A program made the position numbers and the translations under genes. DNA of 64,000 nucleotides from Pseudoalteromonas sp. NC201. GTDB taxonomy: Bacteria; Pseudomonadota; Gammaproteobacteria; Enterobacterales; Alteromonadaceae. Positions 24,453 to 34,500 of the stretch are shown piece after piece (position 1 is the first letter of the stretch; every line of letters begins with the position of its first letter). The notes beneath the pieces were generated by a model that searched no databases, had not been told where the DNA came from, and was given only the letters and a program-made list of their open reading frames with translations. The stretch covers positions 1,859,125 to 1,923,124 of the forward strand of contig NZ_CP022522.1 of NCBI RefSeq assembly GCF_002850255.1. Reading direction: 5' to 3'.

Positions 24453-26552
24453 ATGATAAAAAGATCGCTCTTTGTGAAAAACAAAATCATGCTCGGTCTT
24501 AGTGCGGCAGTAATGGGAGCTGCCGCCACGTCAGTACACGCGGCCAGTTTTGAGGTTGGTGATTTCGAAATTACCTTCGACTCGACTTTTTCTTATGGTC
24601 AAAGCATTCGCGTTGAAGATCGTAACTTTGATTTCATCGGTAAAAGTAATCATCCACAGTTTAACTGGGATGGTTATAAAGCAACCACTGGCAATACCAT
24701 CTATTCTTCGTCACAGATCTGGTCACAACAGGGTGCCTATTCAAATAATGGTGATGCTGGTAACCTAAATTTTGACTCTGGAGATACTTTCTCTCAGTTG
24801 TTAAAAGGTACCCATGATTTAGCAATTACCAAAGATAACTATGGTTTGTTCACTCGTTTCATGTATTTCTACGACTTTGCGATGGAAGATGGGGATTTTG
24901 CGTATAGCAACCCTGTTTCAGGCAAAAAAGTTGACCCGTGTGAAGACGACGATACCAGAAAACAAGTCTGTTCGGATTTACGCTTGCTAGATGCATTTGT
25001 TTGGGCGGATTTTGACCTCAATGATGGCAAAAACCCGCTCTCCGTGCGTTTAGGTCAGCAAGTCGTTAACTGGGGTGAAAGTACGCTTATTTCCCACGGC
25101 ATTAACGTCAACCCAGTGGATATTGACCGTTTGAAAGCGCCTGGCTCTGAAGTAAAAGAAGCCTTTATCCCTGTAGGTATGCTTTGGGCGTCGATTGGTT
25201 TGTCTGAAAACGTTAACCTTGAAGGCTTTTATCAGTATCAATGGCATGAAACCAGATTGCCAGCAACAGGTAGTTACTTCTCAACCAATGATTTTGCATC
25301 TGAAAACGGTTATATGCAAAACGTTCAGCTTGGTTTTACCTCAAACCCTGATATTGATCTGTATCACCTAACGGATGCATTAAACAGCTTATATGCTGAT
25401 GCAACGGCCGCATTGGTTGCTCAAGGTGTAGTACCAACAGCACAAGCAGTTGGCAGCGCTGCAGCGTCCATGTATATGGCTTATCCGACTAAAGTGGCGC
25501 TTAAAGGAAAAGGGAATAACGGTAAGAGCGAACCTGATGATGGTGGTCAGTACGGTTTACGCTTAGGTATTTTCTCTCCAGAGCTAAACGACACTGAATT
25601 TGGTTTGTATTACATTAATTACCACAGCCGTAGACCTCTGATTTCTGGTAAAGCTTCTAACTTTACAGAGCAAGCGATCATGGCTGATTTAGCTTACATC
25701 GCACAAAATCAAATTACCGCAGACAATGTCACTAACTTAAATGCCTTTACTCAAGCGCAAATTACCTACCCAGAAGACATCAAACTGTATGGTTTGAGTT
25801 TTAATACCGCGATCGGTGAAACCGCATTTGCTGGTGAAGTGGCATATAGACAAGATGAGCCACTACAGATAGATGACGTTGAACTACTTTACGCAGGTAT
25901 GGTTGAGCAGTTAGCCGCTGCGGGTCTGCGTGATGATTTGGCTGGTTTATCTCAGCTTAGTCAAGGGGACGATATCGCTTTTGTGGGTCCTGGTGAAGTG
26001 GCGCAAGGTTATATCTTGCGAGACACTATTCAAGCACAGTTTACAGCAACACATTTGTTCGGCCCATCGCTCGGTGCAGATAGTTGGGCTGTGGTTGGTG
26101 AAGTAGGCGCAGTTACTATTAAAGACATGCCAGAGTACGATGAGCTTCGTTTGAATGTTTCAGGTACTGGCCGAAGTGGCACGATTGAGGGGCTTTCTGG
26201 CCGAGATTACAATCTTATCCACCAAGCGGTTTCAAATGGTCCAGAAACCAACCCATTCCCATCGGCTTCTGCATGGGGCTATCGCCTTATTGCAAAGGGT
26301 GAGTATAACAACCTATTCAGTGGTGTGAATTTTTCTCCACGCGTAGTGTTCTCACATGATGTTAACGGTATCACCCCGGATCCTATGTTCTTATTCATTG
26401 AGGATCGTAAATCGCTAGGCATTAATCTTAACTTTAACTACCTAAATTCGTGGTCATTTGATTTTGGCTATAACACGTTTTGGGGTGGTGGTAAGACGAA
26501 TACCTTTGCGGACCGTGATTTCATCTCATTCAACATTAAGTATTCAATTTAA
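24453..26552 (+). CDS. DUF1302 outer-membrane-type protein
   Basis: A 699-residue protein with a signal peptide (cut at VHAASFEV, residue ~31). The mature chain is rich in alternating aromatic strands and ends in an aromatic-poor DFISFNIKYSI. The region GQQVVNWGESTLISHGINV is the DUF1302 signature. Such proteins are predicted beta barrels of the outer membrane, found next to DUF1329 proteins and MMPL-type permeases. It is the first gene of a four-gene run (11-bp gap to DUF1329). GGGGGAG precedes the ATG. The function is not established; export or import of a hydrophobic compound is the working idea. Confidence 0.8.
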   Translation: MIKRSLFVKNKIMLGLSAAVMGAAATSVHAASFEVGDFEITFDSTFSYGQSIRVEDRNFDFIGKSNHPQFNWDGYKATTGNTIYSSSQIWSQQGAYSNNGDAGNLNFDSGDTFSQLLKGTHDLAITKDNYGLFTRFMYFYDFAMEDGDFAYSNPVSGKKVDPCEDDDTRKQVCSDLRLLDAFVWADFDLNDGKNPLSVRLGQQVVNWGESTLISHGINVNPVDIDRLKAPGSEVKEAFIPVGMLWASIGLSENVNLEGFYQYQWHETRLPATGSYFSTNDFASENGYMQNVQLGFTSNPDIDLYHLTDALNSLYADATAALVAQGVVPTAQAVGSAAASMYMAYPTKVALKGKGNNGKSEPDDGGQYGLRLGIFSPELNDTEFGLYYINYHSRRPLISGKASNFTEQAIMADLAYIAQNQITADNVTNLNAFTQAQITYPEDIKLYGLSFNTAIGETAFAGEVAYRQDEPLQIDDVELLYAGMVEQLAAAGLRDDLAGLSQLSQGDDIAFVGPGEVAQGYILRDTIQAQFTATHLFGPSLGADSWAVVGEVGAVTIKDMPEYDELRLNVSGTGRSGTIEGLSGRDYNLIHQAVSNGPETNPFPSASAWGYRLIAKGEYNNLFSGVNFSPRVVFSHDVNGITPDPMFLFIEDRKSLGINLNFNYLNSWSFDFGYNTFWGGGKTNTFADRDFISFNIKYSI

Positions 26553-26563
26553 GGGCTTTCGAT

Positions 26564-27931
26564 ATGTTTAGAAAACCTACATTTATCGCAGCAACAATAA
26601 TTACAATGCTGTCTGCCAGCAGCGCTATGGCTAAGATGAGCGCTGACGAAGTTGCACGTTTAGGTAAAGATTTGACGCCTATCGGTGCAGAGAAAGCGGG
26701 TAATGCCGATGGCAGTATTCCGGCTTGGAATGGTGGGATCACAGCGCCTCCAGCTGGTTATGAAGTGGGCATGCACCATCCAGATCCATTTGCTGATGAC
26801 AAAGTATTGTTTACAATTGATAAATCAAATTTAGATAAATACAAGTCATTATTAAGCCCTGGCCAAATTGCGTTATTTGAAACGTATCCAGAAACGTTCA
26901 AAATGAACATTTACCCAACTAGACGCAGCGCGTCTTATCCGCAGTTTGTGTATGATGCAACAAAGAAATACGCATCTACAGCAGAGCTGATCGAAGGTGG
27001 TAACGGCATTAAAAATACCGCTATCGGTATTCCATTTCCGGTGCCAAAAGATGGCTTAGAAGCTATCTGGAACCACCTATTGCGTTTCCGTGGCTTGTCG
27101 ATTGCACGTTTCGGCGGTCAAGCGATGCCAACGGAGTCAGGTGCTTACAACATTATCGGTTTCGATGAGCAACTATTGGTTAAGTACTCTGCAACAGACG
27201 CAACCCCTGAAGCGTTGCAAGAGTCAAATATCCTGTTTAAGTTTAAGCAGCAAGTGACAGAACCTGCACGTCTCGCTGGAACTGCATTGCTTGTACATGA
27301 AACCATGGACCAAATTTTGACACCTCGTCAGGCTTGGACCTATAACGCAGGCCAGCGTCGTGTAAGACGTGCGCCAAACGTTGCATATGATGCACCAGGA
27401 ACTGCGTCAGATAGCTTACGTACAACAGATGACTTTGATATGTTTAACGGCTCTCCAAACCGTTATGATTGGAAACTTGTTGGCAAAAAAGAGATGTATA
27501 TCCCTTACAACAGTTACAAACTACATAGCGACAAGTTGAAGTATGATGATATCTTGATGGCCGGTCATATCAACCCTGAGCATGTACGATATGAAAAGCA
27601 CCGCGTATGGGTAGTCGAAGCTAACCTGAAAGAAGGTACTCGCCATATTTACAAAAAGCGTGTGTTCTATATTGATGAAGATAGCTGGCAAATCCACGTA
27701 ACGGATATCTATGATAACCGTGATCAGATGTATCGCGTCGCGATGGCACATGGTCTTAATTACTACGAAGTGCCGACGCATTGGAGTACGTTGGATGTCT
27801 ATCATGATCTAAACTCTCGTCGCTACCTTGCGATTGGGTTAGATAACGAAGAAGACATGTATGACTTCAGTCAGTCTTTCAACGATAACGAGTTTACTCA
27901 GGGTGCGCTGCGCCGTGAGGGTCGCCGTTAA
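26564..27931 (+). CDS. DUF1329 periplasmic protein (LolB-like fold)
   Basis: A 455-residue protein with a signal peptide (cut after SSAMA). The mature start (ADEVARLGKDLTPIGAEKAG, then DGSIPAWNGG) is the DUF1329 signature. Family members are predicted to have a LolA/LolB-like beta-sheet cavity suited to carrying acyl chains, so it could shuttle a lipophilic molecule between the RND permease and the DUF1302 barrel. This is inference from fold and neighbours. Confidence 0.85.
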   Translation: MFRKPTFIAATIITMLSASSAMAKMSADEVARLGKDLTPIGAEKAGNADGSIPAWNGGITAPPAGYEVGMHHPDPFADDKVLFTIDKSNLDKYKSLLSPGQIALFETYPETFKMNIYPTRRSASYPQFVYDATKKYASTAELIEGGNGIKNTAIGIPFPVPKDGLEAIWNHLLRFRGLSIARFGGQAMPTESGAYNIIGFDEQLLVKYSATDATPEALQESNILFKFKQQVTEPARLAGTALLVHETMDQILTPRQAWTYNAGQRRVRRAPNVAYDAPGTASDSLRTTDDFDMFNGSPNRYDWKLVGKKEMYIPYNSYKLHSDKLKYDDILMAGHINPEHVRYEKHRVWVVEANLKEGTRHIYKKRVFYIDEDSWQIHVTDIYDNRDQMYRVAMAHGLNYYEVPTHWSTLDVYHDLNSRRYLAIGLDNEEDMYDFSQSFNDNEFTQGALRREGRR

Positions 27932-27943
27932 TCAAATATTATC

Positions 27944-27969
27944 AGGCTGAAGCAACCTCGCTTCAGCCT
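27944..27969 (+). other. Intra-operon hairpin between DUF1329 and YCF48 genes
   Basis: A 9-bp stem AGGCTGAAG/CTTCAGCCT (27944-27952 and 27961-27969), extendable by one G-C pair, followed by a pyrimidine-rich but not U-only tail (TCTTCCTCC). It could be a weak terminator or a 3' stabilising element that lowers expression of the last two genes relative to the first two. Confidence 0.6.
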
Positions 27970-28006
27970 TCTTCCTCCTTTCCTCTCACAACTCGAGTGT
28001 TTTCTC

Positions 28007-29011
28007 ATGATGAAGAAGTTAGTAGCAGCCTCGATTTTAACTATGGCGCATGTAGCAGTAGCCGAAAGTAGTGATCAGATTTCAGCACAATCAGCCCTGA
28101 TGGTCGCTCACCCAGAACAAACGCTTTTCACGGATATTACAGATAACGGTGATGCGTTAATTGCGGTAGGTAAACACGGCACAATAATTATTAAACAAGA
28201 AGGGCAAAACTGGACGCAGGCAGAGGTGCCAATTCAATCACTGTTGACCTCTGTGACATTCAAAGGCAAAGATATTGGTTGGGCTTGTGGCCACGACGCT
28301 AGCATAATCAAAACCACAGACGGTGGTAAAACATGGGCGCTAAAACAATATCTACCAACATTGGAAAAGCCTTGTCTTGATATTGAGTTTATTGACCAAC
28401 AACACGGCTTTGCTGTGGGCGCTTATGGCATGTTTTTTGAAACCACTGATGGTGGTGAGTCTTGGACAAAACGTTTTATCAGTGAATTTGTTCACCCCGA
28501 TGATGTCGACTACTTAGCCGATTTAAAAGAGCAAGACCCCGCGGCATACGAACAAGAAACGGCGTTTATTCTTCCCCATTTTAATCGCCTGTTGATCGCC
28601 GAAGGCATGATGTACCTTGCCGGTGAAATGGGACTTGTGGCACAAAGTGATGACTTAGGAAAAACATGGCAAAAATTTGAGCCTTTTTATCGCGGTTCAT
28701 TTTTTGCTGTTGATCAAACCTCAGATAAGCAACTTATTGTTGCGGGCCTTAGGGGTAACGCATTTATTGGCAATGCACAGCAAGTAGTTCAACTTGATAC
28801 TCAAAAAACGGCGACAATAAATAGTATTGCCCACAAAGATAATGTGACCTATATGTTTGCTAACAGCGGCGTAATATTCACGTTGAAAGCAGGTAAGCTA
28901 ACCTCAAAACAACTAAAAACCGGCCACTCTATTTTAGCAGGTGTGGTTAAAAAGAATCAGCTAATTCTAGCTACGGAGCAGGGGATTGCTGAGGTAGAGG
29001 TGAACAACTAA
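28007..29011 (+). CDS. YCF48-type beta-propeller, periplasmic
   Basis: A 334-residue protein with a signal peptide (MMKKLVAASILTMAHVAVA). Repeated blades carry the YCF48/BNR mark: TTDGGKTW (residue ~105), TTDGGESW (~147) and SDDLGKTW (~214). In plants and cyanobacteria the related HCF136/Ycf48 assists membrane-complex assembly. In this operon a partner role for the RND permease is likely. Its stop overlaps the permease start by one base (TAATG), so the two are produced together. Confidence 0.85.
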   Translation: MMKKLVAASILTMAHVAVAESSDQISAQSALMVAHPEQTLFTDITDNGDALIAVGKHGTIIIKQEGQNWTQAEVPIQSLLTSVTFKGKDIGWACGHDASIIKTTDGGKTWALKQYLPTLEKPCLDIEFIDQQHGFAVGAYGMFFETTDGGESWTKRFISEFVHPDDVDYLADLKEQDPAAYEQETAFILPHFNRLLIAEGMMYLAGEMGLVAQSDDLGKTWQKFEPFYRGSFFAVDQTSDKQLIVAGLRGNAFIGNAQQVVQLDTQKTATINSIAHKDNVTYMFANSGVIFTLKAGKLTSKQLKTGHSILAGVVKKNQLILATEQGIAEVEVNN

Positions 29012-31332
29012 TGCAAGCGTTTTTAAATCAATTGGTATACGCCATCTTTAGGCATCGTATTACCGTCGTGTCTTTTTTCGTACTGACGACGATATTTTTG
29101 AGCTTCAAAGCCACGCAAATTCAGCTCGATGCGTCATTTAACAAAAATATTCCACTAAATCATGAATACATGAAAGTTTACTTGAAGCACGAAAAACAGT
29201 TTGGTGGTGCAAATAGTATTCTTATTTCTGTTTGTGATAAAGATGGTGACATCTTTAATGAGCCATTTTTCACTCAGCTAAAAGCGGTGCATGATCAGCT
29301 CTATTTTATCCCAGGTGTTAATCGTCCACTGGTGAATTCAATCTTTGCACCCAGTGCGAGATTCGTTGAGGTGGTAGAAGACGGCTTTGCCGGTGGACCT
29401 ATTATTCCGGCTAATTTTCAACCTACTGAACAAGGCCTAGCGGTTGTAAAGCAGAACATTGAAAAAGCAAAAGTTGTGGGTCGTATGGTTGCGAGCGATT
29501 ATTCTTGTGCCATGGTAACCGCTCAGCTAATGGAAACCGATCCGCAAACTCAAGAAAAGCTTGATACCTTAGCCTTTGCGCAAAAATTAGAGTCTGAGAT
29601 CCGAGCGCCTCTTAGCACTGACAAAGTGAGCATACATATTATTGGCTTTGCGAAAATGGCCGGTGACATTGCTGATGGTGCGAAAGGTGTAGTGCTTTTC
29701 TTTGCGTTAGCAATTGCTTTTACTTTTATTATGGTCTGGATGTTCTGTAAGAGCTTTAAGCTTACGCTGCTTCCGATTGTTTGTTCATTTATTGCTGTGA
29801 TTTGGCAGATGGGCTTACTCAGTACTTTGGGTTTTGGTGTTGACCCTATGTCTATTTTGGTGCCTTTCTTAGTCTTCGCTATTGGCGTGAGTCACGGTGT
29901 GCAAATGATCAACGCGATAGGTAAAAAAGTAGCGGAAGGGGTAAGCTGCAAAGTGGCTGCTGAAGCGAGCTTTAAAGCATTACTTATCCCTGGTGGCATT
30001 GCTCTACTTTCGGACACCGTTGGCTTCTTAACCTTACTGGCAATCGACATCGGCATTATTCGTGAACTTGCTATTACTGCCAGTTTAGGGGTTGCAGTTA
30101 TTATCTTTACCAACTTGGTACTGCTTCCTGTAATGGCATCGTTCTTTGAGTCTGCAAATATTAAGCGACTTGGTGATGGTAAAAACGCCAGCCATGGTAT
30201 GTTTGAGGCAATGCGAGAGGCCTTGGTGAAAACCACAGACAAAAAAGTGGCCAGAGTGATTTTGTTTATCAGTGCAGTACTATTCGCATTTGGCTACTGG
30301 CAATCTGAAAAAATGCGTATTGGTGATTTACATGCTGGTGCACCGGCGCTACATGAAGATGCCAGATACAACCAAGACACTTTCCTTATCTCAGACCGTT
30401 ATGCAATTTCTTCTGATATCTTAAAGGTCATTGTCGAAGCGACACCTGCGGCTTGTACCGAGCACGATACAATGGAGCGTATTAGTCGTTTCCAATGGCG
30501 AGTAGAAAACTTACCGAGTGTACAATCGGCTGTTTCTTTAAGCTCCGTTGCACAAGCGGTTAATGCTGGGTACAACGAAGGTAACTTAAAGTGGCAGACG
30601 TTACCAAGAAATACCGCTTCTCTAGTTCAAGCTACCTCTCGAGTGGAGACAAGCTCAGGGCTACTTAACGGTGATTGTTCGGTGATGCCTATTATCATCT
30701 TTATGGCAGATCATAAGGCTGAATCTATCGACCATGTGATTGCGAAGATAAAAGCGTTCTCAGAAGAAGAGGGAACTGATGACGTTGCCTTTAAATTAGC
30801 ATCAGGTCCAATCGGCGTGATGGCGGCAACAAATGAATCCGTTTCCGAGGCGCAGGTCCCTATGATGATCTATGTGTACGGCGCGGTGATCCTGTTGTGC
30901 CTAGCGAGCTTTAGGAGCGTGCGAGCGACTATCGCAGTGGTACTACCTTTATATGTGGTATCAACGTTGGCTCAGGCGCTTATGGTGCAGCTTGAAATCG
31001 GGTTAACAGTATCGACGTTACCAGTAATTGCTTTGGGTGTGGGAATAGGTGTCGATTATGGCATTTATATTCTATCCTCTATGATGGGACAGCTTAAGCA
31101 AGGTATGCCGTTGTCGGTCGCCTATCGAAATGCACTTGCTGAACGAGGCAGTGCGGTACTGTTTACGGGTATCACATTGGCGATTGGCGTAAGCACATGG
31201 ATTTTCTCTGCGCTTAAGTTCCAGGTTGATATGGGTATCCTTTTAACCTTCATGTTCTTGGTAAATATGCTGGGTGCTGTGCTGCTTTTACCGGCAATTG
31301 GAACGCTTATCTGGTCTGACCAGAAAAAATAA
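29011..31332 (+). CDS. MMPL/RND superfamily permease
   Basis: A 773-residue inner-membrane protein with two homologous halves. Each has one membrane helix, a large periplasmic loop and five more helices. The second half contains GVGIGVDYGIYIL, with the Asp expected in the proton relay; the matching site in the first half reads FAIGVSHGVQMIN and lacks the Asp. The family (COG1033 type) uses the proton gradient to move lipids, hopanoids and similar hydrophobic molecules. It lacks a membrane-fusion partner, and the DUF1329 and DUF1302 proteins may replace it. Last gene of the operon. Confidence 0.88.
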   Translation: MQAFLNQLVYAIFRHRITVVSFFVLTTIFLSFKATQIQLDASFNKNIPLNHEYMKVYLKHEKQFGGANSILISVCDKDGDIFNEPFFTQLKAVHDQLYFIPGVNRPLVNSIFAPSARFVEVVEDGFAGGPIIPANFQPTEQGLAVVKQNIEKAKVVGRMVASDYSCAMVTAQLMETDPQTQEKLDTLAFAQKLESEIRAPLSTDKVSIHIIGFAKMAGDIADGAKGVVLFFALAIAFTFIMVWMFCKSFKLTLLPIVCSFIAVIWQMGLLSTLGFGVDPMSILVPFLVFAIGVSHGVQMINAIGKKVAEGVSCKVAAEASFKALLIPGGIALLSDTVGFLTLLAIDIGIIRELAITASLGVAVIIFTNLVLLPVMASFFESANIKRLGDGKNASHGMFEAMREALVKTTDKKVARVILFISAVLFAFGYWQSEKMRIGDLHAGAPALHEDARYNQDTFLISDRYAISSDILKVIVEATPAACTEHDTMERISRFQWRVENLPSVQSAVSLSSVAQAVNAGYNEGNLKWQTLPRNTASLVQATSRVETSSGLLNGDCSVMPIIIFMADHKAESIDHVIAKIKAFSEEEGTDDVAFKLASGPIGVMAATNESVSEAQVPMMIYVYGAVILLCLASFRSVRATIAVVLPLYVVSTLAQALMVQLEIGLTVSTLPVIALGVGIGVDYGIYILSSMMGQLKQGMPLSVAYRNALAERGSAVLFTGITLAIGVSTWIFSALKFQVDMGILLTFMFLVNMLGAVLLLPAIGTLIWSDQKK

Positions 31333-31543
31333 TGTGAATAATTGTGCTCCTTTTTATTTGGTATTGGCGATTTATATCTATTTTTTGTGAATAGATGAGC
31401 AAACAGCTGAAAAGCTTGAAATGTTTTCGTCAAAAAGGCTGTTTATTAGCGTCAGAAAGGTTAGAATTTACCTGACTCCACGCTAATAAATGGCTGTACA
31501 AATAATCTACCGTTCAAAGGTGGTATAGATTAAGGAACACATA

Positions 31544-34500
31544 ATGACACAAAATGAAGGCACAGCTTCTGTTATCCTAGATAACGTCTGCAAGCTTATC
31601 CATAAAAAAGTCCATGCTGACAAAGTGTCACTTGTCGAAACGTTTGCCAAAACCTTGTACAGCAACATGTCTAAAGAGGATTTGGCACATCGTAACGACA
31701 GTGACTTATACGGCGCAGCATTGAGCCTTTGGAATGCCCTTGATAAAAACAAGTCTGACGATGCCGTCATTCGCGTTTTTAATCCAGAGGTTGCAAAGGA
31801 TGGATGGCAATCATCGCATACGATTGTCGAGATAATCGCTAAAGATATGCCGTTTTTGGTTGATTCAGTGCGCATGGCGATGAATCGCAAAAACATAGTC
31901 TCTCACCTATTACTTCATTCTCCACTTAAGTTACAAAGAAATGATGCAGGTGCAATCACCGCAGTTTCTAACTTAAAAGCAGAACAAGAATCTACGTCTA
32001 CTAAGACCGTATTCTTTATCGAAATCGACAGGCAAACAGATGATTCGGTGATCGCTGATTTTACAGCTGAGCTTGAATCTGTCTTAAATGATGTTTCTGT
32101 TGCGGTTGCTGATTGGCTACCAATTCGCGATAAATTGGTGAGCGTAAGTAAAGAGCTGCCGACCCGTCATTATAGTTGTTCAAAAGAAGAAGTTGCTGAA
32201 GCCGTCGAGTTTTTAGACTGGCTGGTTAGCGACAACTTTACCTTTATGGGCTACCGCCAATATGATTTGACTCCAGTTCAAGGTGACTATGAGCTGAAGC
32301 CAGTTGAAGGCACAAGTCTCGGCCTGATGAAGAACTCTGGTGATGACCACAGCCGTTTATTGTCTGAACTGCCTGAAGTTGCGCGCAAAGAGGCACGCAG
32401 TAACAACTTGTTGATCTTAACCAAGACAAATTCACTTTCACGCGTTCATAGACCAGCGTATATCGACTATGTTGGTATCAAGCGTTTTGATGATGAAGGT
32501 AACGTGATTGGTGAAGACCGTTTCATTGGCTTGTTCTCTTCTAGCTTCTACAACAACAGTGCGGTAGATGTTCCGGTACTTAAGAGTAAAATTAACCGTA
32601 TCATGGAGCAATGTGACTTTGCTAAAGGCACTCATGCATACAAAGCGGTACTCAATATTCTTGAAACCTATCCTCGTGATGAGTTAGTACAGGCACGCGA
32701 AAGCGAGCTACTTGAAGTGGCAATGGGCGTTTTACAAACTCAAGAGCGTGACATGTGTCGCTTATTTGTGCGTAAGGATGTGTATGGTCGTTTCTTCTCT
32801 TGTATGGTTTATGTGCCAAGAGAGAGATACAACACAGCGTTACGCCGTGAAACTCAACAACTGCTAGGCCGTGCATTTAAGTCTAGCGACAAAGTAGAGT
32901 TCACCACCTTTTTCTCTGAATCAACACTAGCGCGTACGCATTACATCGTGCGTGTTGATGACAACAACATAGATTACAACGTGAAAGAAATCGAAAATAA
33001 CTTGGTAGAAGCCGCTCGTACTTGGGAAGACAAGTTACAATCTGCACTTCTTGAAAGAACGGGTGAGTCTCGTGGTAACGAGTTAAACCGTAAATATACG
33101 AATGCCTTCCAGTCTGCTTATAAAGACCAAGTGTTGCCGAGTGCAGCAGTAGTAGACATCGAAAAGCTAGAGCAACTAAACGAAGATAACAAACTTGAGA
33201 TGCTGTTCTACAGACCTCAAGAAGAGGCAACGTCGCAACTTGTTCGTTTGAGTCTGTTCCATAAAGCAGAGCCAATTCACCTATCAGACGTGATGCCAAT
33301 GCTTGAGAACTTTGGTCTACGTGTTATTGGTGAAACACCATACGCTGTGAAGACGACTGATGGTCAAGTAAACTGGATCATGGATTTCTCTATGCTTATC
33401 GACAGCAAAGGGATCACAGATTTTGACAAAGTATCAGCACGTTTCCGTGCGGCATTGACCAATGTGTGGAATAACCGCCTAGAAAACGATGGTTTCAACC
33501 GTTTAGTGTTATTAGGTGGTCTAACTGGTCGTGAAGCATCTATCTTACGCGCATATGCTAAATACATGCGCCAAATTGGTGTGACGTTCTCGCAATCTTA
33601 CATCGAAAATACATTTGACCGTTACCCGCACATTGCAGCGATGATCGTTGATCTATTCGTGAAGAAGTTTGCACCGAAGAAAGTTGCCACTGAAAAGGCA
33701 CTTCAGAAGGTTGTTGATGCAATCTACCTTGAGCTTGAAAACGTAGCGAATCTAGATGATGACCGTATCATTCGTTTGTACGTTGATATGATCAATGCAA
33801 CGCTGCGTACTAACTTCTATCAAAAAGAAGCTGATGGCACGAATAAGTCGTATACGTCATTCAAGATCCAGCCAAGTGCAGTGCCAGATATGCCATTGCC
33901 ATTACCAGCGTTTGAAATCTTCGTATACTCTCCACGTGTAGAAGGTGTTCACCTACGTGGCGGTAAAGTGGCTCGTGGTGGTCTACGTTGGTCAGACCGT
34001 CGTGAAGATTTCCGCACAGAAGTACTTGGCCTAGTTAAAGCACAGCAGGTTAAGAATACAGTTATCGTACCTGTGGGCTCTAAAGGCGGTTTTGTTTGTA
34101 AACAACTTCCAACTGAACGTGAAGCGTTCTTCAAAGAAGGCCAAGAGTGTTACAAGATCTTCATCCGTGGTCTACTAGACATCACAGATAACATCGTACA
34201 TGGTGACATTGTGCCGCCAGTGGATGTTGTACGTCACGACGAAGACGACCCATACCTAGTTGTTGCAGCGGACAAAGGGACTGCGACTTTCTCTGATATC
34301 GCAAATGGTATCGCTGAATCATATAACTTCTGGCTTGGTGACGCTTTCGCGTCAGGTGGTTCAATTGGTTACGACCACAAGAAGATGGGTATTACTGCTA
34401 AGGGCGCTTGGGAATCGGTTAAGCGTCACTTCCGCGAAATGGACATTGACTGTCAGACGACTGATTTTACTGCAGTTGGTATCGGTGATATGGGTGGTGA

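Noticed and set aside
31507..31896. Antisense open frame at the start of the NAD-GDH gene
   Set aside because: Shadow of a clear coding sequence with intact codon pattern on the other strand.
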